Below, in pieces: positions 14,223-23,365 of a stretch of 64,000 nt of DNA. The DNA lies in assembly GCA_036271875.1 (NCBI GenBank), contig DATAZU010000035.1, positions 1 to 64,000 of the forward strand. Reading direction: 5' to 3'. The notes under the pieces were generated by a model that saw nothing but the letters and a program-made list of their open reading frames with translations, made no database searches and was not told the DNA's origin. The translations under genes were made by a program, and so were the position numbers. This DNA is from Galbitalea sp036271875 (GTDB taxonomy: Bacteria > Actinomycetota > Actinomycetes > Actinomycetales > Microbacteriaceae). Each line of letters opens with the position of its first letter. Position 1 is the stretch's first letter.

Positions 14223-17111
14223 CTAAGGATTGACGGTGTCGAATAGTGAGAGACGTAGCAACTGGGCCGAGTCAATGACACCCGGAAAGACAGCCGGATC
14301 GTCGATCTGACCGACCCATTGCCGAGCTGATGCGCCAGAAACGAAATCGGAACCGATTAGCAAGTTGCCCGTTGACGAGGTATCCCCCGAGGGCACCACA
14401 TGCGGCTGGATGCTCGTAGCGATGATTGAATTTCCCACCAGTAGCCGAACTTGCTGATTGGCGGCATCCCAAATACCTGTCGCTAGTACCCAGGTGGCGA
14501 GCGGAAGAGCCGTGGGAGCAGTGGCGCAATCCTCCGTGTGTCCGGTGATCTGAGGCACGACACAGAACTGCAATTTTCCGGTGCCGTCAATCTGCATCTC
14601 GAAACCGGCGTTTGTAGCCCCGGACTGCGCAAGAATCGTTTCCTTTGCAGTTCCCGCCGATGACGGGAGATTTATCCAGGCAGTGGCAGTGAAGCTTTGA
14701 GTGGTATCGAGAATTCGATGACTGGTACTCACGATTTGCGCGGGCGAAGCGGTAAACGAGAAGACGGGCGAGTCATAAACCCCACCAGAGTAGAACTGGG
14801 AGGTGCCGGTCGTGTTGACCGTGCTCCCCATCGTCAGATCGGCCTCGTTAGTAAGTCCGGTACCCACAGTGGTGTTGGAGTCCACAACGGGATTACTGAG
14901 CGCCGGAAGGCCGTCAAGCTCCCATTGGTGCCCGTTGGTGTAGTCGACAGTCGGCGACGCGGACACTGTGACATCGAGCGAACTGGAGCTCGAACTGCCG
15001 TCAAGCGATTCATTGCCGGCACCGTCGAAACTCGCGACATACAGCGTCGATTCGGTGTCGATGGGGGCTACCGTCAAGGCGGCGGATTCGCCGGACGTGC
15101 CGACGGAGTCGGCGTATCGGACTGGCCCAGCAGCGGCTCCGTCAGCGGGAACCGCGCTAGTTGTCGAGAAGTACGTGCTCGGTGCCGACGGGCCGGTGGT
15201 GGCGGCAGCACCGTCGGACCACCAGTACGCAAAGCTCACCACTCCATCCGCCGGGTCTGAACTGAATTGCACCGTCATAGGCGCACCGACACTTGTCTGC
15301 CCAGATCCGACGACAGTTGGAAGGCCAGGCCTTGTGTTCTTCACCTCGAAGTAACAGGACGGCGATGCTGTTGGCGACGAATCGGTGCCGTCGTTCACGG
15401 TGGCATTCCAGTAGTAAAGCTCGCCCGGGGTGAGCGAGTTGGCGAGAATGCTCCAGGTGCGATTGCCGACAGCCGCCGCGGGAGCCGCACCCGTTTGTAT
15501 CGCAGTTGGATTTCCATCCGCAAAAACGCTGTAGGCAACGCTTACGCCGGCACCCGCATCGGGGTCCACCGTCGTGACCTGAAGCGACAGCGGCTGCGTG
15601 CCGTTCACAAGCACTGGAGAACCGGGGTCAGAAACGCATGACCGCACTGGTGAAGCAAACTGGGGCGGCGTAGTGGTCGAGATGACTGGGACAGTGTTGT
15701 AGTCGATTACGAGCGAAGCTGATTGAAGGAAGCGCTTCCAGCTGGAGTCGACGGTTTCACTCAAAGCGTGAAGCTCGAACGACACATACGCGGCGTGCGC
15801 GGCAGCGGCCGTGGTCACGCCGGCCGTGGCGGTGAATCCGACGGAATGCTCTGGACATGCGGATTCGCCGTAAGCGACAGTCGCCGAGCTTTGGAGTTGG
15901 ATAAGCGACGGCTGGGCATTCCACGTCGTACCCGATGAAAAACTGTTGCTCGTGTAGAGGTCGACCGTGCTCGCGGTGCAGTTGAATGAGTGGTCTTCCG
16001 TCACATCGAACGTCGCCTTGATGATGTGCTTGCCTTCGACGCTCGACGTGTTCATTCTCCAGAGCGACCGCGCCGTGTGGTTCACCCCATCAGGCGAATA
16101 GGCAGCCGCAACGAAGCCCGTTCCTAGGTCACCATTTTGGGTGTTTTGTCCCTCCCAGTACGAGGTGGTCGGGTGTCCCTTGTCCACGTCCGAAAAGGCT
16201 TCCAGACCACCCGTCCAGTCCGGGTCGACGTACACCGGATACTCGACAGGGTGCTGCGCGATGGCCGATTGCACCCCAAGCGAAATCGTCGAGCTGCTGT
16301 CGGTCTGAGGAACGGGGTCGGCGAAGGATTCGCCTTGCGGGCCGTCCGCGCCGGAGCCGTCTGAGGAATCCCACCACGTCGGGGTCGTGGATATCACCGT
16401 CGAACCGTCGGACGCGGTTGCGGTCGACGGTCCACCCGCGCTGGTTGCGAGATCAGTCCCGGTTACATTGAAATTCACGGCAGCGAGTGCAGGATTCGCT
16501 GCGGCAGTGGCGGAGTCGATCGCGAGTACTTCCGACATGCCATCGGCATTTGCGGTGAGAACGAGGTCTACCCCTGGAAGCACGTTCGCGTATGTCGCCA
16601 CTGACCCGTCCACGGATGGCGTGGGCAGAACCCCGAACGGCGATGTCTCATCCACCCACTCGCCCGTGCTGGTCGCGACCTTCGCTATGAGTGATGACCC
16701 GCCTGCGGAGAACTCGACGGGCTCGTCCGTCGCTGCAGGCGCAAGCAAACCGTCCGAAGAAGTCGTCAGATTGGTGTCGACTGGCTCCCAACCGGACGTT
16801 GTCGGAACGCGAACAGGTACCGAATTCTCAGTGAACTGCATCGTGCCATCTGGGAGAGCAGAGACCTCCTCGGTTGGAGTGGTGTCGGCATCGACCCCTA
16901 CGGAGTGATCGAACTGCACCGCGATCGCGCTCGCTTGCGCTTCCGTCGGTGCTGATTGCGCGTTGACGAGGCCGCTCACGGAGGGCGCAGATGGTGATGG
17001 AGTTGGGGCAGCGCTGGCTACCGCTGGCGATGCATACAGAAGCATCCCCGCCATCGAAACTGCAGTGACAAAAACGACAGCACGCGACCGACGACGCACG
17101 GGTGACTCCAA
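14223..17111 (-). CDS. Secreted LamG/jelly-roll protein, partner of the RHS toxin
   Basis: A 962-residue exported protein. The signal peptide covers about residues 1-33 (AVVFVTAVSMAGMLLY, then ASA). The N-terminal third includes the HPVEYPVYVDPDWTGG motif near residue 295, seen in wall-associated or RHS-linked proteins of actinobacteria. The middle holds a DNRLRE-like strand-rich region and fibronectin-like stretches. The last 200 residues (about 745-960) read as a LamG/concanavalin fold (FTATAWINLPSSAG, then GFEMQIDGTGKLQF and VGQIDDPAVF). It probably binds surface glycans or forms part of the delivery shaft. It is the first gene of the toxin operon; the start is chosen by the signal peptide. 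Function is inferred from domains and context. Confidence 0.85.
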   Translation of the reverse strand: MESPVRRRSRAVVFVTAVSMAGMLLYASPAVASAAPTPSPSAPSVSGLVNAQSAPTEAQASAIAVQFDHSVGVDADTTPTEEVSALPDGTMQFTENSVPVRVPTTSGWEPVDTNLTTSSDGLLAPAATDEPVEFSAGGSSLIAKVATSTGEWVDETSPFGVLPTPSVDGSVATYANVLPGVDLVLTANADGMSEVLAIDSATAAANPALAAVNFNVTGTDLATSAGGPSTATASDGSTVISTTPTWWDSSDGSGADGPQGESFADPVPQTDSSSTISLGVQSAIAQHPVEYPVYVDPDWTGGLEAFSDVDKGHPTTSYWEGQNTQNGDLGTGFVAAAYSPDGVNHTARSLWRMNTSSVEGKHIIKATFDVTEDHSFNCTASTVDLYTSNSFSSGTTWNAQPSLIQLQSSATVAYGESACPEHSVGFTATAGVTTAAAAHAAYVSFELHALSETVDSSWKRFLQSASLVIDYNTVPVISTTTPPQFASPVRSCVSDPGSPVLVNGTQPLSLQVTTVDPDAGAGVSVAYSVFADGNPTAIQTGAAPAAAVGNRTWSILANSLTPGELYYWNATVNDGTDSSPTASPSCYFEVKNTRPGLPTVVGSGQTSVGAPMTVQFSSDPADGVVSFAYWWSDGAAATTGPSAPSTYFSTTSAVPADGAAAGPVRYADSVGTSGESAALTVAPIDTESTLYVASFDGAGNESLDGSSSSSSLDVTVSASPTVDYTNGHQWELDGLPALSNPVVDSNTTVGTGLTNEADLTMGSTVNTTGTSQFYSGGVYDSPVFSFTASPAQIVSTSHRILDTTQSFTATAWINLPSSAGTAKETILAQSGATNAGFEMQIDGTGKLQFCVVPQITGHTEDCATAPTALPLATWVLATGIWDAANQQVRLLVGNSIIATSIQPHVVPSGDTSSTGNLLIGSDFVSGASARQWVGQIDDPAVFPGVIDSAQLLRLSLFDTVNP

Positions 17112-17543
17112 TGGGCGAGCAAGGTAAGCGACATCTCAATTAGAGACCCCGCGCGGAAGCTATCGGTCCACGGGAACACTCGACAAGTAGTCACTTTGGA
17201 GGACACCCGAAACGGCGCTTTTGTACCCCGGGGTACAAACATTGCCCCGAAACTGGGGCGCAATCTCGTGAGACGAATTGCGGGTTTAAGACAGTCGCGG
17301 CCCGTGGTGCGCGAGTGGCTGAGTGTGACCTTGCGAAAAGGTATGGAACGGCGGTGAGTTGGCGATGAAGGGAGCTGCACACGGGGATTAATTGAAGCGC
17401 GCGCTTATCTGAGTTTACCTCAGATCGACTGCCGGCGGATACGGTTCCGCCGGTTGCGGGGCGTCCCTTTCGGGCTCCCCCAATCGCCGCTGAACACGAC
17501 GCCGGGGCCCCTCGCCGAATGAGGCCCTCGGGTCTCCTCACGG
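17112..17543 (-). promoter_or_regulatory. Upstream region of the LamG-RHS operon
   Basis: About 430 bases without a convincing gene separate the toxin operon from the tRNA terminator. It must hold the operon promoter (transcription leftward). It contains the 20-bp palindrome at 17220-17239 and several G/C-rich short inverted repeats. No clear sigma-70 boxes could be fixed by eye. Confidence 0.5.
17220..17239. promoter_or_regulatory. Perfect 20-bp palindrome, candidate operator
   Basis: TTTGTACCCCGGGGTACAAA is perfectly symmetric without a spacer. It lies about 110 bp upstream of the LamG gene start, in the only non-coding space before the toxin operon, where a repressor or activator dimer could control it. 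It lacks a loop and a U-tract, so it is not a typical terminator. Confidence 0.55.
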
Positions 17544-17585
17544 AAACAAGTAAGGCCCGGTCGAATGACCGGGCCTTACTTGTTT
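17544..17585 (-). terminator. Terminator of the initiator tRNA gene
   Basis: A perfect 19-bp stem (17544-17562 with 17567-17585) and a 4-nt loop (GAAT), starting 2 nt after the tRNA 3' end. AAGGCCCGGTC forms the core. In the transcript, the stem ends in a short U-run (TTGTTT). It should end tRNA transcription and insulate the toxin operon. Confidence 0.85.
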
Positions 17586-17587
17586 TG

Positions 17588-17661
17588 TTGCGGGGACAGG
17601 ATTTGAACCTGCGACCTCTGGGTTATGAGCCCAGCGAGCTACCGAACTGCTCCACCCCGCG
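17588..17661 (-). tRNA. Initiator tRNA-fMet (CAT)
   Basis: The complement folds as a full cloverleaf of 74 nt. The anticodon loop reads CTCATAA with CAT. The anticodon stem has three consecutive G-C pairs (GGG/CCC), and the acceptor stem has a C1 x A72 mismatch, both hallmarks of bacterial initiator tRNA. The T-loop reads GGTTCAAATCC. CCA is not encoded; CAA follows position 73. It borders the toxin island. Confidence 0.95.
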
Positions 17662-17741
17662 GCACGAAAAGCAACGTTACCACAGGGGGTGAGGGAGTGT
17701 GGGCGGGCGGGCCTTCACAAGCTCGGGGACCGGATACCTCG

Positions 17742-20630
17742 CTACTGGCCACCACCGGCGGCGATGGCGTCCTTGATGTCTTGCTGGAGACGAGCATCCG
17801 CCTGGGCTGCAGCAACGAGGTTGTTCGCCGCGTACGCGGCGGTACGAGCAGCCAGGTCCTTGCCCATTGCGGTGAGCGCGGCCTTGAGCGCCGGACTCTC
17901 CGTGCCACCCGACGAACTTCCCGACGGGAGTGCAACCGGCGTCGAAGACGAGTTCTGCCCGCTGTCTCCAGCAGTTGCACCTGAGTTGCCGCCGAACAGC
18001 TTGTCGAGGGCAGCATCCAGCGTCGGTTCAAACTCGACCTTGTTGCCGAACGCGACCAGCACCTCGCGCAGCAACGGGTAACTTGTTTCGCCCGTCGATG
18101 AGACATAGATCGGCTGCACATACAACAGACCACCACCGACCGGCAACGTCAGCAGATTGCCGTAGTCGACCTTGGTTGCACCACGAGTCAGCAGAGCGAT
18201 CTCGTTGGCGACATTTGGGTCGGTTTTGAACTGGTTTTCGACAGAGCCCGGCCCCGGAATGTTAACCTGCTTGGGCAGCGTGAGGATCGTCAGCTTGCCG
18301 TAGTTCGGCCCCGGATCAGAATCAGCGGCCAGATAACCGGTCAGGATGCTCCGGGTATTCGCCGTCGAACTGTTCGGGATAAACGTCGAGTAGAGCGTGA
18401 ACGCCGGCTTCGTATCGCCCGGCACCTTCATCGTCAGGTAGTACGGCGGCTGGTAGGCGCTCGCCGCAGTTGCCGACGTCGGGTCATTTGGCGTCACCCA
18501 CTGGTCGTCACCCGAATAGAAGGATGCGGCATCCGTCACGTGGTACGAGCCGAGGATCGCGCGCTGGGCCTTGAACAGGTCCTGCGGGTAACGAACGTGA
18601 GCGAGAAGCTGAGTGCTCATCTCCGACTCCGGCTTGACTGTCGACGGGAAGATCTTCTCCCAGGTCTGCAGCAGCGGGTCTTTCGCATCCCAGGCGTACA
18701 GCGTGACCTTTCCGCTGTATGCGTCGACCGTTGCCTTCACCGAGTTGCGGATGTAGTTCATGTTGTCGAGCGAATATGCCGGCGCCTTGACGTTGGCATC
18801 CGCGATGACCTGGCTCAATTGTTCGGCCGTCGAGTATGGGTACTGATCGGTCGTCGTGTAGCCATCGACAATCCAGACGATGCGGCCGTTCACGATGGCC
18901 GGATACGCGTCGTTGTCCAGCGTCAAATAAGGAGCGACGGCCTGAACCCGCTGCTTCGGGTCACGGTTGTAGAGAATCTGCGAGTCCTTGTTGACCGCGT
19001 TCGAGAGCACAATGTCTTCGGACTGGAACTTGATCGCGTAGACCAACCGCGTGAAGAGATTATCGAGCTTCGGCCCACCGCTGCCCTCGAACGTTGTCTT
19101 CTTGTTCTGGGCGCTGTCGTTGCCGGCCGGATAGTCGAGCTCGAGCGGGGAGCTGCCCTTCGGAGCACCGACGATCGAGTACTCGGGGGAATTCTCGCCG
19201 AAGTAGATCCGCGGCTGGTACTTGCCGAGCTTGCCCGTGCTCGGGATGTTCGACTCCAGGAACTTGGGCTGGCCGGTCGTCGTGCGCTGGTTTCCGTATG
19301 CGGCAACGACACCGTATCCGTGCGTGTACACGATCGTGTCGTTGTACCAGGTCTGCGCGTCGCCGAGTCCGCTCTGGCTCAGTTCGCGCGCGGCGATGAC
19401 GGTGTCCTGGGACTTGCCGTCGATCGTGTAGCGGTCGACGTCCAGGTGGTTTTCGAATTCGTAGAACTGCTTGAACTGCTGCAGCTGCGCGAACGACTTG
19501 GAGACCAGGTCGGGGTCGAGGATGCGGATCTGCGCGGTCGTCGTCGCATCCGCTCGGAGCGCGCCCGCCTTGGCGGTCGTCGTCGCCTTGTATGGCACAG
19601 TCTTCACGTTGGCGACACCGTAGGCGGCCCGGGTCGCATCGATATTGCGCTGGATGTACGTCGACTCGAGCGTCTTTGCGCTCGGCTCCGCGGTGAACCT
19701 CTCGACGATCGCCGGGTAGATGCCGCCGATGATGATCGCGCTGACCAGGAGCAGAGCGGTTCCAACGAGCGGCATGCGCCAGCGGCCGACCGCAGCAGTG
19801 ATGAAGTAGAGGATCGCGACAAGCGCGGCAATCACGGCGAGAATCTCGCGAGCCGGGATGGAGGCGTTGACTTCGGTGTATCCGGCGCCGGTCTGCACGA
19901 TCCCCGCGCTCGGACTCGTCAGCGTTCCGTACTGGTCGAGCCAGACGCTGACGGCCTGCAGGGCGATGTAGATACCCACCGTGAGCGCCAGCTGCACCCG
20001 AGCCGTGCGCGAAATCCGCAGCTCGCGTCCGTTCAGGCGAATCGCGCCGTACAGATAGCTCGTGGCGAGACCGGCGAGAAAGGCAATGATTAGAACGGCC
20101 GATGCGAACGCCACAACACCGCGCCAGAACGGCAGGTCAAAGACGTAGAAGGACACGTCGAGGTGGAACTGCGGGTCCTTGGTTCCAAACGAGGTGCGGT
20201 GCAGGTACTCAAGCACCGTCTGCCAGCGCGACGATGCGGATGCGCCGCCGAAGATTCCGAGGATGGCCGGGATTCCGTAGATGGCAAGACGCCGCAGCGG
20301 CTCGACGACCTGCTGGTAGCGATCGAGCTGGGAATTGAGCTTCGCGTATACCGGCCGCCAGCGGAATGCGACCTCGATGCTCGCGAAGACCGGCAGCGCC
20401 ATCCCGAAGAACCCGATCCAGAACAGGGTGAACTGCGAGATCCACTGCGTGGTCAGCACATTGAGGTAGCCGACCTGCTTGAACCAAAGCCAGTCGGTGT
20501 ATAGGCCCGCGAAGACGAAGAACAGGATGATGAGCACGGCCAGGATGACGGCGGTGATCGTCAGCGTGAGTCGCGTTCTCGTGGCGGGCCGGCGCGAACT
20601 CTCCGGTGGTCGGTTCGGGGTAGAAGTCAC
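17742..20630 (-). CDS. UPF0182 family large membrane protein
   Basis: A 962-residue protein of the UPF0182 (PF03699) family, whose role is unknown. The N-terminal 300 residues carry about seven membrane segments (for example LTLTITAVILAVLIILFFVF, then FTLFWIGFFGMALPVF), with the family signature LYTDWLWFKQVGY. The large remaining part is extracytoplasmic with several family blocks (YTHGYGVVAAYGN, then PQDLFKAQR). The C-terminal 90 residues are a Ser/Gly-rich linker and a helix. Length is typical. Its gene lies next to the PDZ-Lon protease gene as in other actinobacteria. Confidence 0.93.
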   Translation of the reverse strand: MTSTPNRPPESSRRPATRTRLTLTITAVILAVLIILFFVFAGLYTDWLWFKQVGYLNVLTTQWISQFTLFWIGFFGMALPVFASIEVAFRWRPVYAKLNSQLDRYQQVVEPLRRLAIYGIPAILGIFGGASASSRWQTVLEYLHRTSFGTKDPQFHLDVSFYVFDLPFWRGVVAFASAVLIIAFLAGLATSYLYGAIRLNGRELRISRTARVQLALTVGIYIALQAVSVWLDQYGTLTSPSAGIVQTGAGYTEVNASIPAREILAVIAALVAILYFITAAVGRWRMPLVGTALLLVSAIIIGGIYPAIVERFTAEPSAKTLESTYIQRNIDATRAAYGVANVKTVPYKATTTAKAGALRADATTTAQIRILDPDLVSKSFAQLQQFKQFYEFENHLDVDRYTIDGKSQDTVIAARELSQSGLGDAQTWYNDTIVYTHGYGVVAAYGNQRTTTGQPKFLESNIPSTGKLGKYQPRIYFGENSPEYSIVGAPKGSSPLELDYPAGNDSAQNKKTTFEGSGGPKLDNLFTRLVYAIKFQSEDIVLSNAVNKDSQILYNRDPKQRVQAVAPYLTLDNDAYPAIVNGRIVWIVDGYTTTDQYPYSTAEQLSQVIADANVKAPAYSLDNMNYIRNSVKATVDAYSGKVTLYAWDAKDPLLQTWEKIFPSTVKPESEMSTQLLAHVRYPQDLFKAQRAILGSYHVTDAASFYSGDDQWVTPNDPTSATAASAYQPPYYLTMKVPGDTKPAFTLYSTFIPNSSTANTRSILTGYLAADSDPGPNYGKLTILTLPKQVNIPGPGSVENQFKTDPNVANEIALLTRGATKVDYGNLLTLPVGGGLLYVQPIYVSSTGETSYPLLREVLVAFGNKVEFEPTLDAALDKLFGGNSGATAGDSGQNSSSTPVALPSGSSSGGTESPALKAALTAMGKDLAARTAAYAANNLVAAAQADARLQQDIKDAIAAGGGQ

Positions 20631-20678
20631 GGACGAGCTCCTGGCTCTTGTAGGGGTGTTGTTAGCTTAATCGCAGGC

Positions 20679-21785
20679 TCAGCCGCAGGTCTGAAGTTTG
20701 TCGAGACCCTTGCCGGTCGAGATGGCCTTGAGGTCGGCCACCGACTGCTTGAGACTCGAGGTCGCGAACACCGTGAGGCCGGACGGGATGTGGCCGCGCA
20801 CGCCGTCGTCGCCACCGCAGTTACTCGCCGGAGCCAGGAAGTAGGTCGCCCCGGCAGCGCGCGCGCCATACATCTTCTGGCGGATGCCGCCGATTGCGCC
20901 AACGGTGCCGAACGCGGTGATCGTGCCAGTGCCGGCGACGTGCTTACCGCCATTGAGCTGGCCGGGCGTGAGCTTGTCGATGATTCCGAGCGCGAACATC
21001 ATGCCGGCGCTCGGGCCGCCGACATCCTGCAGCTGTACCTGGACGGGGAACGGGAAATCGTATTTCTCGGTCAGGTAGACGCCGACAACGAGCCCGCCGC
21101 TGCTCTTGACCGGTGTGAGCTGGGCGGTGTGCTCGACGCCCTTCCGGCTGAAGACGATCGTCATGGGTTTCGACGCACCGTTCTTCACGATGAGACTGTG
21201 CAACTGGTCGGAGTCGACGAAGGTGTGGCCGTTGATGGTCTTGAGGATGTCGCCCTTCTTGAGAACCCCGACAGCGGGGGTGTTCTTAATGGTGCTGACT
21301 GCGGTGATGGTGCTCGTGAACTTGATGCCCTGCTCGAACAGCGCCGCGGCGGTCGCCTGCTGCTGCGAGTCGGCCATTTCCTCGGCATCCTCTTTATTCG
21401 ATTGCTGAACTGTCTGCTGCGGAGCGTAAATCTCGTCGATGGGCACGATCGCCTGGCTGGGGTCGAACCACGCCTGCACGATCTGGAACCAGGTCGGAGT
21501 GTTGCCGGGTTCACCATCAAGGTCGACGGTCAGCATGTCGAGAGCACCGCCGGTCGGGTACGTCTTGTGCCCGCTGATCGAGAGAACGGGCACGGAGCGA
21601 TGATTCACTGTCGTCGTGCCGATGGTGTTGAACACCGGGCCCGGCTGCTCAATGACGTATGAGGTCGGCAGATTGCCGATGACAATCGCGGCAATGACTG
21701 CGGCAACGACCAGAATCCATCCGACGATGCGACCCCAATGACGCCGCGGAGGACGCGGGACCTGATCAGCGGTGAAAATCGCCAC
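20679..21785 (-). CDS. PDZ domain / Lon-like (S16) membrane-anchored protease
   Basis: An extracytoplasmic serine protease anchored by one N-terminal membrane helix (IVGWILVVAAVIAAIVIGN). The GTG at 21785 follows a good AGAAGGA site and gives 368 residues, the usual length. Longer upstream frames lack sense. Residues 150-240 form a PDZ domain (VGVLKKGDILKTINGHTFVD). The C-terminal 120 residues are the Lon proteolytic fold with the Ser/Lys dyad: S in GGPSAGMMFAL and K in IRQKMYGARAAG. Substrates unknown. Downstream of nothing on its strand; 48 nt from UPF0182. Confidence 0.92.
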   Translation of the reverse strand: MAIFTADQVPRPPRRHWGRIVGWILVVAAVIAAIVIGNLPTSYVIEQPGPVFNTIGTTTVNHRSVPVLSISGHKTYPTGGALDMLTVDLDGEPGNTPTWFQIVQAWFDPSQAIVPIDEIYAPQQTVQQSNKEDAEEMADSQQQATAAALFEQGIKFTSTITAVSTIKNTPAVGVLKKGDILKTINGHTFVDSDQLHSLIVKNGASKPMTIVFSRKGVEHTAQLTPVKSSGGLVVGVYLTEKYDFPFPVQVQLQDVGGPSAGMMFALGIIDKLTPGQLNGGKHVAGTGTITAFGTVGAIGGIRQKMYGARAAGATYFLAPASNCGGDDGVRGHIPSGLTVFATSSLKQSVADLKAISTGKGLDKLQTCG

Positions 21786-21915
21786 CTGTTTCCTTCTTTT
21801 GATCACTGCTTGCGGCGAGCCAGCGTCGACTGTTCGCCACGGGCGCATCTCCAAAGCCTGAAGCCTATGCCACTTTCCAGAGCTTCCGGGGTGCGCAGCG
21901 GCTAGCGTAGTTGGC

Positions 21916-23241
21916 ATGCCTGATGATTCGCGGGAAGAGCCGGAAGACGAGTTTCGTGACCTGCTGAGAGAGTTTCTCAGCGGCAACACGAGCATCGACC
22001 CGGCGAAGCTTGCGAGCGCGGCCGGACTGCCTGATGACCCGGCGGCCGTGGAGCGCCTGATCCAGCAATTGCAGAGCGCACTCTCCTCGAGCAGCGAGGG
22101 CGTCAACTGGGGGCTTGCTCTTCAGCAGGCGACCACGATCGCCAGCCACAGCACCGTGGTATCCCTTCCCGCCGAGCGCACGCAACTCGAACAGGCGCTG
22201 CACGTTGCCTCGCTCTGGCTGGATGAGGCGACATACGTTTCCGCGTTGACGACCGAGCCGCGGCTCATGAGCCGCACAGAATGGGCAACCGCGACCATGC
22301 CGGTCTGGACGCAGCTTGCCGAGCCGGTGGCGACATCCATCTCCAATTCACTCGCCGGAGTGCTGCGAGACCAGGCGCCCGAAGAGATGAACGACATGAT
22401 CGACTCGGCGAGCCAGATGATGCGCAACGTCGGGGGCACGCTGTTCGCGATGCAGCTCGGCCAGGTCGTCGGCCAGCTGTCGACCGAGGTCGTGTCTGGC
22501 GGTGACATCGGTATCCCGCTGCTCGACGATGGAGCCGCGCTGCTGCCCCAGAATGTGCTCGCATTTGGTGCCGACCTTGACATCCCGGTAGACCAGATCC
22601 ATCTCTATCTTGCGGTTCGCGAACTCGCTCACGCCCGGCTGTTCCGCCACGCGAAGTGGCTGCGGTTGCAGCTGATGTCGTCGATCACCGAATACGCCCG
22701 CGGCATCCACATCGACACCGACCGACTGCAGGAACTCGCGGAAGACTTTGATCCGGCGAATCCGGAGGAGCTGCGCGCCGCAATGACGAGCGGTGCACTC
22801 ATCCCGCCGAAGACCGAGGAGCAGCTCGTCGCGCTCGGCCGGCTCGAGACCATGCTCGCGTTGATCGAGGGCTGGGTGGATGTTGTTACCGCCGAGGCGA
22901 CAACACGGCTACCCAAGAGCGACGCGATCGCCGAGACGGTGAAGCGGCGGCGCGCATCCGGTGGTCCGGCGGAGTCGGCGTTCGCAACTCTTGTCGGACT
23001 CGAGCTTCGGCCTCGTCGACTGCGCGAGGCGGCGGCAATGTGGAGGGCGGTTTCGGACGCCGTTGGCGCGGAGAAACGCGACGCACTCTGGTCACAGCCG
23101 GACCTCATCCCGACGAGCGACGACATCGACTTCCCGGACGCACTCATCGCCCGCATCAATGGCCAGGATGCTGCCCCCGACGACATGGACCAGGCCATCG
23201 AGGATCTCCTCAACGACGAGGGCGATCGACCCAAGGAGTAG
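21916..23241 (+). CDS. Zinc-dependent metalloprotease-like protein (DUF2342)
   Basis: A 441-residue cytoplasmic protein of the actinobacterial DUF2342 family, annotated as zinc-dependent metalloprotease or F420-biosynthesis-associated protein; the substrate is unknown. The central block RELAHARLFRHAKWLRLQL (about residues 234-252) provides the histidine-rich putative metal site. Flanking blocks include NVLAFGADLDIPVDQIHLYL. The ATG at 21916 follows a short divergent intergenic region with the PDZ protease, as in mycobacteria. A long hairpin follows the stop. Confidence 0.88.
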   Translation: MPDDSREEPEDEFRDLLREFLSGNTSIDPAKLASAAGLPDDPAAVERLIQQLQSALSSSSEGVNWGLALQQATTIASHSTVVSLPAERTQLEQALHVASLWLDEATYVSALTTEPRLMSRTEWATATMPVWTQLAEPVATSISNSLAGVLRDQAPEEMNDMIDSASQMMRNVGGTLFAMQLGQVVGQLSTEVVSGGDIGIPLLDDGAALLPQNVLAFGADLDIPVDQIHLYLAVRELAHARLFRHAKWLRLQLMSSITEYARGIHIDTDRLQELAEDFDPANPEELRAAMTSGALIPPKTEEQLVALGRLETMLALIEGWVDVVTAEATTRLPKSDAIAETVKRRRASGGPAESAFATLVGLELRPRRLREAAAMWRAVSDAVGAEKRDALWSQPDLIPTSDDIDFPDALIARINGQDAAPDDMDQAIEDLLNDEGDRPKE

Positions 23242-23250
23242 CGCCCATTG

Positions 23251-23313
23251 CCGTGAGGGGCGGCAGTAGGCCCTAAAGCGACGCTTTTTAGGGCCTACTG
23301 CCGCCCCTCACGG
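23251..23313. terminator. Long perfect hairpin after the DUF2342 gene
   Basis: Two 27-nt arms (23251-23277 and 23287-23313) are exact inverted repeats around a 9-nt loop; the arm starts CCGTGAGGGGCGGCAGTAGG. It lies between two genes on the same strand, so it may end or attenuate transcription into the ThiF-like gene. It is longer than a typical intrinsic terminator and has no U-tract of note. Confidence 0.75.
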
Positions 23314-23365
23314 CGTGTGTGGATGGATCGGAACGAGGAAACTCCCGCTGGCTCAGACTGGGCGG

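Noticed and set aside
7675..17111. A type VI or type VII secretion system for the RHS toxin
   Set aside because: No structural genes, PAAR/VgrG or WXG100/LXG elements were seen, and the toxin has its own Sec signal.
17588..17661. Elongator tRNA-Met
   Set aside because: The C1 x A72 mismatch and three G-C pairs in the anticodon stem mark the initiator type.
17710..17740. Another member of the GGTCCCTGAGCC repeat family downstream of UPF0182
   Set aside because: CTTCACAAGCTCGGGGACCGG resembles the family but is degenerate and single; too weak to list as a feature.
18540..20093. A 517-codon plus-strand frame opposite the UPF0182 gene
   Set aside because: Antisense to a well-supported family gene and very arginine/valine-rich without motifs.
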